The translations under genes and the position numbers were made by a program. The notes under the pieces are model-generated. The model saw nothing but the letters and a program-made list of their open reading frames with translations. It was not told the DNA's origin and made no database searches. Below, one piece after another: positions 7,619 through 15,321 of a stretch of 49,584 bases of DNA. Source of the stretch: Bacteroidales bacterium (GTDB lineage Bacteria > Bacteroidota > Bacteroidia > Bacteroidales > Muribaculaceae); contig JAJPXC010000008.1 of NCBI GenBank assembly GCA_021205635.1, positions 1 to 49,584 of the forward strand. The letters are read 5' to 3'. Numbering within the stretch: position 1 is the stretch's first letter; each line of letters opens with the position of its first letter.

Positions 7619-8212
7619 TTATTCTCCTGTGATGGAGTTATTTATGTTTCGGCAAAAGCATTCGGCGATGTGGTCGTTGATGTAGCCCATGGCTTGGAGG
7701 AAGGAGTAGATGATGACGGAGCCGCAGAATTTGAAACCGCGGCGCCCCGTGTCACGTGACATCACGTCGGATTCAGGCGACGTAGCTGGGACATCAGCGA
7801 AGGTTTGAGGTTGACGGTCTATGTGCTTTCCTTCGGGGAGGAAGGTCAGAACGTAGTTGTGGAACGAGCCGAATTCCCGTTGTACTTCCAAAAATCGTTG
7901 GGCGTTGTTAATGGCCGAGCGGATTTTCAGCCGGTTGCGCACGATACCGGGATGCTGCATCAGTCGCTCAACATCTTCTTCGGTCATTGCCGCCACTTGT
8001 TCAATGTTGAAGCCAAGGAATGCGTCGCGATAACCCTCCCGCTTGCGCAGGATGGTGATCCAACTCAGACCCGCTTGCGCCCCCTCGAGCACAAGGAACT
8101 CGAAAAGCCGTCGCTCGTTGTCGGGCTCCAGTCGCCCCCACTCGTTGTCGTGGTAGGCAACATACAGCGGGTCGTCACCGCACCATGGGCATCGTTTATT
8201 CTTATCCATCAT
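7619..8212 (-). CDS. tag: DNA-3-methyladenine glycosylase I
   Basis: 197 residues, full length for Tag. It removes N3-methyladenine from alkylated DNA in base-excision repair. Visible signatures: RCPWCGDDPLYVAYHDNEWG (Cys and His zinc ligands), the LEGAQAGLSWITILRKREGY helix with the conserved Glu and Trp, and C-terminal INDHIAECF with the second His-x3-Cys pair. The start overlaps the stop of the FKBP gene (TGATGG-type junction), so the two are co-translated. It is the last gene of a minus-strand run starting at 11009 or 11526. The start could be either of two adjacent ATGs. Confidence 0.93.
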   Translation of the reverse strand: MMDKNKRCPWCGDDPLYVAYHDNEWGRLEPDNERRLFEFLVLEGAQAGLSWITILRKREGYRDAFLGFNIEQVAAMTEEDVERLMQHPGIVRNRLKIRSAINNAQRFLEVQREFGSFHNYVLTFLPEGKHIDRQPQTFADVPATSPESDVMSRDTGRRGFKFCGSVIIYSFLQAMGYINDHIAECFCRNINNSITGE

Positions 8213-8607
8213 GCTATCCCCAACAGTTCAATCTCGAATATCAGTGTGGAGCCGCCGGGAATGCCAGGCTGCGAGATCTTGCCATAGCCCATCTCGGCAG
8301 GCAAGAAGAGTTCCCACTTGTCGCCGACCACCATCTGTTGCATGGCGATTATCCAGCCCTCGATAAGGTCGCTCAAGCGGAAAGCCGGAGCCACACCGCC
8401 ACGGCTGCTGTCGAAAATCTTGCCATTGATGGTCTTGCCTGTGTAATGCACGGTGACGATGCTCCTTGGCGTGGGGTGATTGCTATTCGGCTCACCCGAT
8501 GCCAGCACCTGGTAATAAATGCCTTTGGGGAGAGCCTTAACACCATCCTCTTTGGCCTTGTCGGCTAGCCATAGTTTGTTGGCCTGTATGTATTCCTGTT
8601 TTGCCAT
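8209..8607 (-). CDS. FKBP-type peptidyl-prolyl cis-trans isomerase
   Basis: 132 residues with no signal peptide, hence cytoplasmic. The FKBP fold is clear from residue ~45: IVTVHYTGKTINGKIFDSS, LIEGWIIAMQQMVVGDKWEL, LPAEMGYGK and GSTLIFEIELLGI. The short N-terminal helix (YIQANKLWLADKAKEDGVKALPKGIYYQVL) is that of Bacteroidales FkpA-like enzymes without the export part. It lies six bases after the SDR gene and overlaps tag. The role is protein folding; no specific client can be inferred. Confidence 0.93.
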   Translation of the reverse strand: MAKQEYIQANKLWLADKAKEDGVKALPKGIYYQVLASGEPNSNHPTPRSIVTVHYTGKTINGKIFDSSRGGVAPAFRLSDLIEGWIIAMQQMVVGDKWELFLPAEMGYGKISQPGIPGGSTLIFEIELLGIA

Positions 8608-8613
8608 AGTTGT

Positions 8614-9330
8614 TTATAATTCCAGTTTCCATCCGTTGTCGGCATGATAAATCATCAGCTTAGTCATTCCGCCGTCTATGCAGATGTTCTCTCCGGTGAT
8701 GAAGCCGGCCTTATCGCTACAAAGGTAGAGCACCATGTTGGCAATGTCCTCTGGCCTGCCAACCCGTCCGGCGGGATGCTGCGCAGCATCTGCCACTTCA
8801 AAGGTGGTGCCGGTGTTGTCTATCCAACCTGGGACTATGGCATTGACGCGGATCTTCGGGCCAAGGCTTACGGCCAAGGCGTGAGTCAGTGCTGAAATGC
8901 CGCCTTTGGCAGCTGCATAGCTTTCTGTCTGCGGTTGGCTCATGCGGTCGCGCGATGAAGTGATGTTCACAATGCTGCTGCCATCGGGCATATGGTCTTT
9001 GAAGAGTTTCGCCAGATAGAATGGTGCCACAACGCCCACCTGCTGGGAATAAAGGAACTCCTCGCAACTGCACTCATCAACACCCTTCATCAGGGGCAGG
9101 GCGTTGTTAATCAGAAAGTTTACATGCCCATAGTCTGCAAGCACCTTCTCTGCAAACCGCTCTAGTGTCTCCTTTTCGGCCAAATTGCCAACGAAATAGT
9201 CATTATCGCGCAAGTCGAAGGTGCAGACATTTGCTCCCTCGGCACGGAACATCTCTACGATGCACTTGCCTATGCCATGCGCACCGCCGGTCACAACGAC
9301 CACCTTATTATTAAAATAACTATTACTCAT
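8614..9330 (-). CDS. Short-chain dehydrogenase/reductase
   Basis: 238 residues of a classical SDR: TGGAHGIG nucleotide-binding loop near residue 14, FDLRDN after strand 2 (an acidic residue favouring NAD over NADP), INNALPL, ITSSRD with the catalytic Ser, YAAAKGG with Tyr-x3-Lys, and the C-terminal CIDGG of the family. The substrate is not evident; sugar or alcohol oxidation is possible given the sugar kinase in the same run. The start overlaps the preceding flavoprotein gene by eight bases, suggesting coupling. Confidence 0.9.
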   Translation of the reverse strand: MSNSYFNNKVVVVTGGAHGIGKCIVEMFRAEGANVCTFDLRDNDYFVGNLAEKETLERFAEKVLADYGHVNFLINNALPLMKGVDECSCEEFLYSQQVGVVAPFYLAKLFKDHMPDGSSIVNITSSRDRMSQPQTESYAAAKGGISALTHALAVSLGPKIRVNAIVPGWIDNTGTTFEVADAAQHPAGRVGRPEDIANMVLYLCSDKAGFITGENICIDGGMTKLMIYHADNGWKLEL

Positions 9331-9814
9331 ATTCTTCTTTTTTCAGCAGTTCTATAGCTTGCTTCCCCGTAATCCGGTCAATCGCCATTTCCAGCATAAC
9401 CACCCGCGAGAAACCTTTTGCCAATTCAGCCTCCAATGCCTCTACGTCGGGGTTGCAGCGCCGACCGATAATTTTGGTTGCCTCAAGCTTCTCGTTCTCA
9501 TCGTCGATAATGCGTATGCGGCCAAAGACGATGACACTGCGGAAATAGGTGGTGAAACGCTCAGGGTGAACCTCATCCTGGTCTATGACGCAGAATGACG
9601 CATTGCCGTTCTCGAGTATCAGGTCGAGTTTGTGTCCTTCTTTTGCGCAATGGAATATAAGCCGACCTTCATCAACGGCATGGCTCAACGGCACAGCATA
9701 GGGCATCATATCCTTTCCACACAGAGCCAATACGCCCGATGTGTTGCGTTGCAAAATCACCATGCACATATCTTCGGAAAGTTGCTGCTTGAATCGTCTC
9801 ATTTTCGTCTCCAT
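9323..9814 (-). CDS. Nim-like pyridoxamine 5'-phosphate oxidase-family flavoprotein
   Basis: 163 residues from the ATG at 9814, which shares its A with the stop of the SMR gene; a longer frame to 10192 is only an overlap. The sequence follows the NimA-like split-barrel pattern: LQRNTSGVLALCGKDMMPYA, VPLSHAVDEGRLIFHCAKEG, HKLDLILENGNASFCVIDQDE and ...FRSVIVFGRIRII. Proteins of this group bind FMN or related cofactors; some reduce 5-nitroimidazoles and give resistance in Bacteroides, but most chromosomal ones have unknown substrates. The neighbouring SMR exporter and FKBP do not settle the role. Confidence 0.88.
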   Translation of the reverse strand: METKMRRFKQQLSEDMCMVILQRNTSGVLALCGKDMMPYAVPLSHAVDEGRLIFHCAKEGHKLDLILENGNASFCVIDQDEVHPERFTTYFRSVIVFGRIRIIDDENEKLEATKIIGRRCNPDVEALEAELAKGFSRVVMLEMAIDRITGKQAIELLKKEEYE

Positions 9815-10137
9815 CAGTGTACCATCTTTAGTCCGACAATCGAGATGAGCAATGTGGTGATGAAAAACATTCGCCAGAATGTGGCTGGCTCGTTGAAGAA
9901 CAGGATGCCGACGATGACGGTGCCTACCGCGCCGATGCCTGTCCACACGGGATAAGCCGTGCCGATGGGAATGGTCTGTACGGCCTTGGCCAGCAGAATC
10001 ATGCTCAGCGTAAGGGTAACGAGGAATCCCACGCCCCACCACCACCAGGGTGCGCCCTCCAAACCCTTCATCTTCCCGAGACAGAAAGCGAAGCCCGTCT
10101 CGCAGCATCCTGCAATTATGAGTATTAACCAGTTCAT
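9814..10137 (-). CDS. SMR-family small exporter (Gdx/SugE-like)
   Basis: 107 residues with four hydrophobic segments: WLILIIAGCCETGFAFCLG, WWWWGVGFLVTLTLSMILLAKAV, TAYPVWTGIGAVGTVIVGILFF and WRMFFITTLLISIVGLKMV. The essential Glu is present at position 13, and PVWTGIGAVG is the conserved loop of TM3. SMR proteins work as dual-topology dimers exchanging protons for cations. The short N terminus and GTAYPVWTG context favour the guanidinium-exporter (Gdx/SugE) branch over the multidrug branch, but no guanidine riboswitch is visible upstream. It overlaps both neighbours. Confidence 0.88.
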   Translation of the reverse strand: MNWLILIIAGCCETGFAFCLGKMKGLEGAPWWWWGVGFLVTLTLSMILLAKAVQTIPIGTAYPVWTGIGAVGTVIVGILFFNEPATFWRMFFITTLLISIVGLKMVH

Positions 10138-11009
10138 TTTCTATAATGGGGCATCGCGCCGTGTTGGGTGCATACGTAGGCCGACACTTCAACGGCTCGA
10201 CGATGAGCCTGTTTTATGGTTTTACCTTGGATTAGCGAAGCCACAAACGCTCCTGTGAAAGAGTCACCAGCACCTACTGTGTCGGCAACGGTCACCTCGG
10301 GCGTTGGCAAAACACTATGCTCATCTTTCGTGAACACGTGGCTGCCATCGGTCCCGCACGTCAATATCACGATGCGTAAGCCATATGTGTCGATTAAACT
10401 CTTGCACGCTCCAGTTAGGTCGCTTTGCTCCGCCAAACCTAATCGCTGGATTGTTGCCAGTTCCTCATCGTTGAGCTTAAGGATGTTAGCGTCACGCATT
10501 GATTCCTCCAAGATTTCAGTGGAGTAGAAATCTTGGCGCAGGTTGATGTCGAACACCACCAAGGCATCTGGCTGTTGAGCCACGATCTTGCGGAATCGAC
10601 GGATTGCATTGCGGGACACTGGAGATCGTTGGGCCAATGACCCGAAACAAACCGCGTCAGCCGAATTGGCGATGGCTTCCAGTTGGAGTGTCCATTGGAT
10701 GTTGTCCCATGCCACGTTTTCGATGATGTTATAGCTTGGCACTCCTTTGTCGTGAAGCGAAACTTCTACAGTCCCTGTCGGGAAATCGACTTGTTGAACG
10801 CCATCGCCAAGGGAATGGCTCTTGACAATCGCCAAGATCTCATCGCCCAGCGAATCTTTGCCCACAGCGCTCACGGCCACGCCCTGACACCCGCATTGCG
10901 CGGCGTGCCAGGCGAAATTTGCCGGAGCTCCGCCCAATTGCTTCCCCTCGGGGAACATATCCCAAAGGATTTCTCCAAGACCTACTACTATCGGTTTACG
11001 TTGATCCAT
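10134..11009 (-). CDS. PfkB-family carbohydrate kinase (fructokinase-like)
   Basis: 291 residues. PfkB signatures: GGAPANFAWHAAQCG near the N terminus, VVFDINLRQDFY, and the C-terminal ATP/anion-hole motif DTVGAGDSFTGAF with the catalytic Asp. The N-terminal VGLGEILWDMFPEGKQLGG is typical of bacterial fructokinases. It should phosphorylate a hexose, most likely fructose. Its stop overlaps the SMR start (ATGA). The spacing to the preceding PH-domain gene is 22 bases, so transcription may start upstream of 11526. Confidence 0.9.
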   Translation of the reverse strand: MDQRKPIVVGLGEILWDMFPEGKQLGGAPANFAWHAAQCGCQGVAVSAVGKDSLGDEILAIVKSHSLGDGVQQVDFPTGTVEVSLHDKGVPSYNIIENVAWDNIQWTLQLEAIANSADAVCFGSLAQRSPVSRNAIRRFRKIVAQQPDALVVFDINLRQDFYSTEILEESMRDANILKLNDEELATIQRLGLAEQSDLTGACKSLIDTYGLRIVILTCGTDGSHVFTKDEHSVLPTPEVTVADTVGAGDSFTGAFVASLIQGKTIKQAHRRAVEVSAYVCTQHGAMPHYRK

Positions 11010-11031
11010 ATCGTTAATACCCTCCGTCTAC

Positions 11032-11526
11032 TTACTTGTAGGATTTTATGATTTCGGCAAGAGCTTCTGGGTCTTGACAGGAAATCACATAATGCCGACC
11101 ATCAGCGAGTTTGATAGCAAGCAGGTTTTTCTGCTGGGTGGCGTACATCATGTAGCGGCCAAGATTGGCGTCGCGGAACCAGCCCCAGTAGCCCATGAAG
11201 CCTCCGCTGCCGCAAAGACGAATCGTATTCTTGGGGAGTTGGTAAGGAGTGACTTCGGCTATCTTGTCGAGTGGGATTTTCTTATAGCGAAACGAGAACC
11301 ACAAGGTCAGATCCTCCTCGTCCACGCTTACCTTCATAGGCATAAAGCACAGCGAGGATATGACCATCCCGAGGAGGGTAACGGCCAACGTTATGGCCAA
11401 TCCCCATCCCATGCTATCTTCCCACGACTTACCCCATAGGGAAATGGCCCCAAAAAGGAGGATAATGCAAATTGTTATCATCGTTGTGCCCCAGCTAAGG
11501 CTTTGTTTCTGAGTATATGTTGCCAT
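11032..11526 (-). CDS. Membrane protein with bacterial PH-like domain
   Basis: 164 residues from the ATG at 11526 (MATYTQKQSLSWGTTM); the frame to 11592 adds residues without family character. Two membrane helices (MITICIILLFGAISLW and GLAITLAVTLLGMVISSLCF) are followed by a beta-rich domain: MKVSVDEEDLTLWFSFRYKKIPL, IRLCGSGGFMGYWGWFRD, LGRYMMYATQ and LLAIKLADGRHYVISC. This is the pattern of bPH-type domains (PF10882-like). Function unknown; these proteins often sit alone next to unrelated metabolic genes. Confidence 0.75.
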   Translation of the reverse strand: MATYTQKQSLSWGTTMITICIILLFGAISLWGKSWEDSMGWGLAITLAVTLLGMVISSLCFMPMKVSVDEEDLTLWFSFRYKKIPLDKIAEVTPYQLPKNTIRLCGSGGFMGYWGWFRDANLGRYMMYATQQKNLLAIKLADGRHYVISCQDPEALAEIIKSYK

Positions 11527-11765
11527 AATCTTAATTGGATTTTTTAATCGGTTGTGGATGGTGTCGAATTTGGAGCGTACATCATCTGGCATTAGTTTTC
11601 ACAAAATTAATGCTAATCTTTGACAACGCCAACGCTGGGGCAAGATTATTTGCAGCCTTTGCGGCGCTTGTTGGCGCGCTCGTCGCGGGAAGGGCCTCAA
11701 CACGATGATCCCGCCGCGAAACCGATCCAGCCGACCAACCTGCCTAACGTGTGGGAGGGGGACGG

Positions 11766-11909
11766 ATGGAGCGGCTCCGTGACCACGGAATCGACGACAC
11801 CTCGTCGGAGGATTTGCTCGCCGAGTTGCGTTCTCCGAGCGAAGATGAAAGCAAGGGGATGAGTGAAGGTGAGAACGCGGCGTCGTGTGGTTCCGACTGC
11901 TCCTGTTGA
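11766..11909 (+). CDS. Possible small Cys-tailed protein
   Basis: A 47-residue frame, MERLRDHGIDDTSSEDLLAE followed by an acidic linker, ends in CGSDCSC. A GGGAGGGGGA stretch five bases upstream could be its ribosome site. The acidic body and C-terminal cysteines look like a real product or the tail of a larger decayed gene. The rest of the gap 11593-11986 shows no gene I can support. Confidence 0.3.
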   Translation: MERLRDHGIDDTSSEDLLAELRSPSEDESKGMSEGENAASCGSDCSC

Positions 11910-11986
11910 AAGTTTGGCTATTAACTAGTTTCATTTGCAACACTTCAAGTAAGGATGGATCAGCCGGGCTGTGAAGCTCGGCTGAT

Positions 11987-12511
11987 TTATTCTTCATCCT
12001 CATCCTGAAGTTGAACGGTCTGCTTGGCCATCAACCGAGCCTCTTTGTATCGCGGGAAATATCTGCCCAGCGTGGCGTAGAACAGCGGGGAATGGTTGGG
12101 GACGAGCAGGTGGGTCAGCTCGTGGACCACGACGTGCTCAATGCACAGCTCGGGGAGCAGGAGCAGGTAGAGTGAGAGGTTGATGCTACCGGTGCGGTGG
12201 TTGCACGAACCCCAGCGGGTGCGGGTGTTGCGGTAGGTGATGTGGGTCACCCTGACGCCCATCTTCCGCTGATAGTCCACCAACCACGGCTCCACCACCG
12301 CGTGCAGCCGCTCCATCGCCTCCCTCTGCTGCGCCCTGGTCTCCAGCGGCAACCTCGCGAAGAACGCCTCGCGCTTCGCCTCATGTTCTTCCCTCCTTAC
12401 CATCGCCCTCACAATCCACTCCCGATTCTCCTCCACGAACCGCCTCACCTGCGCCTCACTCACCCCATACGGTGCCGACACCGACACAACCCCCTCCTTG
12501 GTGACCCGCAT
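11987..12511 (-). CDS. YgjP-like metallopeptidase (DUF45, M48-like)
   Basis: 174 residues. The catalytic region is intact: RWGSCNHRTGSINLSLYLLL, HVVVHELTHLLVPNHSPLFY and the Arg/Lys-rich tail of WLM/SprT-like peptidases; HELTH supplies two zinc ligands and the Asn-His after it the third. Most YgjP proteins have ~230 residues, and here the first strands before VSVSAPYGVSEAQVRRFVEE are missing; no upstream in-frame ATG exists. Either the gene lost its N terminus or uses a non-standard start. YgjP genes are often found next to type I restriction genes; here it lies leftward of hsdR with the helicase cassette between. Confidence 0.8.
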   Translation of the reverse strand: MRVTKEGVVSVSAPYGVSEAQVRRFVEENREWIVRAMVRREEHEAKREAFFARLPLETRAQQREAMERLHAVVEPWLVDYQRKMGVRVTHITYRNTRTRWGSCNHRTGSINLSLYLLLLPELCIEHVVVHELTHLLVPNHSPLFYATLGRYFPRYKEARLMAKQTVQLQDEDEE

Positions 12512-12555
12512 CGCCAGCCCACCTCTCTTCCTCCTTTATGTCACCCGCACCTCCA

Positions 12556-12729
12556 TCAGCCGAATGGATTTAAGACAGCGCGATGATTGAAGATAAGGTC
12601 AGCGACCTCATCTCGGGTAATAGGAGTTAGGTCTTTAGGGAGGGCAACATCCTGGGAGGGGGTGTACCCTACGACCTTTCCAATGGAACCAATCCCGCAT
12701 TGTGCCACGGTGAAGAATTGACCCTCCAT
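12556..12729 (-). CDS. Small protein of the helicase cassette
   Basis: 57 residues from ATG at 12729 (MEGQFFTVAQCGIGSIGKVV), 13 bases after the stop of the 99-residue gene and preceded by an AAGAAAGAG sequence that can serve as ribosome site. A longer frame to 12783 overlaps the previous gene. The C-terminal part reads DLTPITRDEVADLIFNHRAV. No family recognised. Position and orientation suggest membership of the cassette that begins at 17883. Confidence 0.45.
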   Translation of the reverse strand: MEGQFFTVAQCGIGSIGKVVGYTPSQDVALPKDLTPITRDEVADLIFNHRAVLNPFG

Positions 12730-12742
12730 GGGGAGCTCTTTC

Positions 12743-13042
12743 TTACATATCTTCCTCGGCATCTTCTTCATCTTCTGGAGCAAGGAACAGGCTCTCGTCG
12801 AAAGGGTATTTTACATCCAAGCGGTTGATAGCATGGGCGGCATTATGCACTAAAGTGCGTGCCTCCTCCCAACCGTTAAGGTTGAGTTCCCAGGCGATTT
12901 CCGTGTAGTTATACTCCCTGTCGTAGAACAGAATAAATGCTTGCATCTCGGTTTCTGACACCTCGGAAGCTATCAAACCACGGATTATGTCATACAGCCG
13001 CTCTCGAATATCACGGCGTCGTTTTTCGCTTTTCCAAGTCAT
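12743..13042 (-). CDS. Small HTH protein (sigma region 4-like)
   Basis: 99 residues, very acidic at the end (EDEEDAEEDM). The middle reads FILFYDREYNYTEIAWELNL followed by NGWEEARTLVHNAAHAINRL, which has the spacing of a sigma-70 region 4-type helix-turn-helix ('YTEIA..L......AR..VH.A...I..L'). It could be a regulator of the cassette or a DNA-binding subunit. It has no sigma region 2, so it is not a full sigma factor. It is co-oriented with the helicase and 658-residue genes. Assignment by eye only. Confidence 0.5.
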   Translation of the reverse strand: MTWKSEKRRRDIRERLYDIIRGLIASEVSETEMQAFILFYDREYNYTEIAWELNLNGWEEARTLVHNAAHAINRLDVKYPFDESLFLAPEDEEDAEEDM

Positions 13043-13120
13043 ACATAGTATATTTTAGTTCTCCAGCCATCAGAATTTTCTTCGATTGGAGAATGGCTTA
13101 TTGTAACTTATGCGATTATC

Positions 13121-13323
13121 TCAGTCGTAGTTGTTGGGCCGGAAGTTGTGCTTGCACGCATTGCACAGATACAAATACTCGCCCAATAACCGGTAGCGCC
13201 ATCCATTGAGTATTTCACCAATATGGAATTGGAGTACCGCATCCCCTGCATATTAGTCTCGATGAAACGATCGACGGCCTTAGGAGATTGCAAGTGTCTT
13301 AATTCATTGAAATCCATGCCCAT
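13121..13323 (-). CDS. Small CxxC protein split by a -1 frame change
   Basis: The gene starts at 13323 (MGMDFNELRHLQSPKAVDRF), ten bases after the 658-residue gene, with TAAGGA as ribosome site. In that frame the later part becomes meaningless (RASTTSGPTTTTE). One base back, from the CCCC at 13243-13246 (GGGG in the message), the sequence is clearly protein-like: DAVLQFHIGEILNGWRYRLL, GEYLYLCNACKHNFRPNNYD, TGA at 13121. The joined product is about 67 residues with a CNACK zinc-finger-like pair. Possible causes are a base error, a pseudogenising indel, or -1 slippage on the G run. Confidence 0.5.
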
Positions 13324-13333
13324 ATCAAAATCC

Positions 13334-15310
13334 TTATAGATCGGTGATGGCTGGAGCAGACTGTTGAATTTTAAGAAGGATGAGCTTGCGGAGCTGGGAT
13401 TCCAATTCTTTCATACGCTGTGAGCGTTGGTCGCGTAGGGTCGCGTAGATAGAGGCGATTTCACCACCGCTGGAGAGTTTATCAGTGACGGCATCCAGCA
13501 TCTTGTCGTAGTCGAAACCCTCGATTTTGGTGAAATAGTCCTTGCAGATAAGGAATCGGTCAACCTCTTGGGCGTTGATGAAGTTCACCAAGCTGTTTTC
13601 TAAGCATTCTCTTACATTGAGATCGCGTTGGTTGATATACTTAGAAAGCAGATCGTCGTATTCCGTCGATATTTTACCCTCTCCCCAAACGTGGAAACGG
13701 TCGGGATTGATGATGGCCTCTATGAGATTTTCCTGCTCATCGGGCTGTTGAGCTAATGTTTCGGAGGCCTCCTCCACCTCTATTTTCTGCACCTCGCGTT
13801 CTTGCTCTTGGGCTTCTTGTTGGGCCTTTTCTTTACGAATCACCTCCAGGAGTGCCTCGGGGAGATTGCTCACGGTGCTGATAATTGGGGGATTGAGGAA
13901 ACTGAGATACTGCTTTCCACAGGATTCTACCGCCTCTAATAGCTTATCGGGCATCTCTACCGACTGCACGTTGCGATAGCTGTATTTTTCCGGATTCGAC
14001 ACCTCGGCGACGAAAATTCGTCCTTTACCGCTCTGCGTCCCTCGTTTAGTCTTGAGGAAAACGACCTTCTGATCCGATGTGTAATCCTTGATGCGATTTC
14101 TTATACCCGTATATCGGAAAACTCCGTGACCAAAATCGCCATCATTACATTTTGCGATCATATATATGGACAAAAGTGGCTCCTCTGTTTTCTCGTAAGG
14201 AGTTCCCGACTCAGCAACCATAATTTGGGGTGAAACCTCATTTGGCAGAGCGACAACAGGAACTGCCACTGGGTTTTTGAAATTTTCCAGTAGATATTTC
14301 TCGGCATCATGGAAAGGCATTGTCACCGTCCCTCCCGCAAACAACTCCAGATCCATCTCCTTGTTTTGAAGGTCGATGCGTGTGGGGTAACCAGCAAGAG
14401 TAGTGGGGATGAGTCGCCCGGATTCTATTTTATAGGCTGTGAAGTGCTGATCGTCAAAGAAATTTAGAAGGACTTTCCCCGCCAGATAGAGTCGCTGAGG
14501 ATCGGTTGTCCCTGAAAGGGTGAATCTCATCTCGCGGTCTATTAAACGAATGCGGGTCTGGTCCTGACATTGACCCCACAGGCACTCCTGTTCACTAAGC
14601 AGCGTTACCAACTTCACCTGATCAGCTCGCAAATTCATAGGCATCGCCCCATGCCTTCCATGCACCTGGTAGGCCGATTCCATATAGGGTTCTTGCAGGT
14701 CTCTAATCTTATATATCTTTCGCTCTCCATCCAATACCTCCACCGAGGAATATCGATGGTTATACCATTCCTCATCACGACGCTTCTGGTCGTAAAGAGT
14801 GTAGAAAGGTTTCTGACCTTCAGGGGTATTGAAAATCAGGAAGATGGGCGAGAGCGAGTCGGGATTGCCAAATAGCTCGCCCTCTAAAGTAGCAAAGTCA
14901 CGTAATTTTAGGAACAGCCGTCCTCCATAGGGCATTATTTGCTTGCCTCGTCCGATTAAGCTCCAAGGCCATCCTATGCCGGCCCTCTCACGCTCCTTCA
15001 CTGGTCGATAGCCGTTGACCTCCGGCCCTATGTAAGAGTATTTGCCCAGATCGGCAGCTTTACCGTCCTCACGCAGCAAACGCCAAAAATCTTCCCCGAG
15101 GATACGGACAGCAAATGTCTTGGTGGCCGGTGAATAGTGCGTGATTTCAGCGAAACGCGTCGCGTCTCCATAATCTGAAACTCCATCGGGATAATATTCC
15201 TCTAAGCCTTTTTTCCGCAACACCTTGGGGCCATCTTCACTGACGATATGGCAGATCTCGAGAGATGAGTGGGCATGCAACGGCTCTACTTTGTAAAATT
15301 CCTGATTCAT
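13334..15310 (-). CDS. 658-residue protein of unknown family, partner of DEAH helicase
   Basis: Start chosen at MNQEFYKVEPLHAHSSLEIC (15310), 11 bases after the helicase stop; the frame to 15358 overlaps it. The N-terminal ~100 residues carry LHAHSSLEICHIVSEDG; the middle is beta-rich with many aromatic residues (GRGKQIMPYGGRLFLKLRDF, FYTLYDQKRRDEEWYNHRYS). Residues ~495-545 form a charged coiled coil (RKEKAQQEAQEQEREVQKIE), followed by a helical C-terminal domain ending in RKLILLKIQQSAP. It lacks the DUF1998 cysteine set, so it is not DISARM DrmB as far as I can see. There is no signal peptide or membrane helix. Not recognised; it is probably a functional partner of the helicase. Confidence 0.7.
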   Translation of the reverse strand: MNQEFYKVEPLHAHSSLEICHIVSEDGPKVLRKKGLEEYYPDGVSDYGDATRFAEITHYSPATKTFAVRILGEDFWRLLREDGKAADLGKYSYIGPEVNGYRPVKERERAGIGWPWSLIGRGKQIMPYGGRLFLKLRDFATLEGELFGNPDSLSPIFLIFNTPEGQKPFYTLYDQKRRDEEWYNHRYSSVEVLDGERKIYKIRDLQEPYMESAYQVHGRHGAMPMNLRADQVKLVTLLSEQECLWGQCQDQTRIRLIDREMRFTLSGTTDPQRLYLAGKVLLNFFDDQHFTAYKIESGRLIPTTLAGYPTRIDLQNKEMDLELFAGGTVTMPFHDAEKYLLENFKNPVAVPVVALPNEVSPQIMVAESGTPYEKTEEPLLSIYMIAKCNDGDFGHGVFRYTGIRNRIKDYTSDQKVVFLKTKRGTQSGKGRIFVAEVSNPEKYSYRNVQSVEMPDKLLEAVESCGKQYLSFLNPPIISTVSNLPEALLEVIRKEKAQQEAQEQEREVQKIEVEEASETLAQQPDEQENLIEAIINPDRFHVWGEGKISTEYDDLLSKYINQRDLNVRECLENSLVNFINAQEVDRFLICKDYFTKIEGFDYDKMLDAVTDKLSSGGEIASIYATLRDQRSQRMKELESQLRKLILLKIQQSAPAITDL

Positions 15311-15321
15311 GTCCAAAGGTA

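Noticed and set aside
8050..8060. Possible second att copy (TGGTGATCC) of the tRNA-Lys end
   Set aside because: Only ~9-10 bases match and they lie inside tag; chance is sufficient.
9815..10192. N-terminal extension of the nim-like protein to 289 residues
   Set aside because: The extension is the SMR gene read in another frame; the ATG at 9814 matches the family start.
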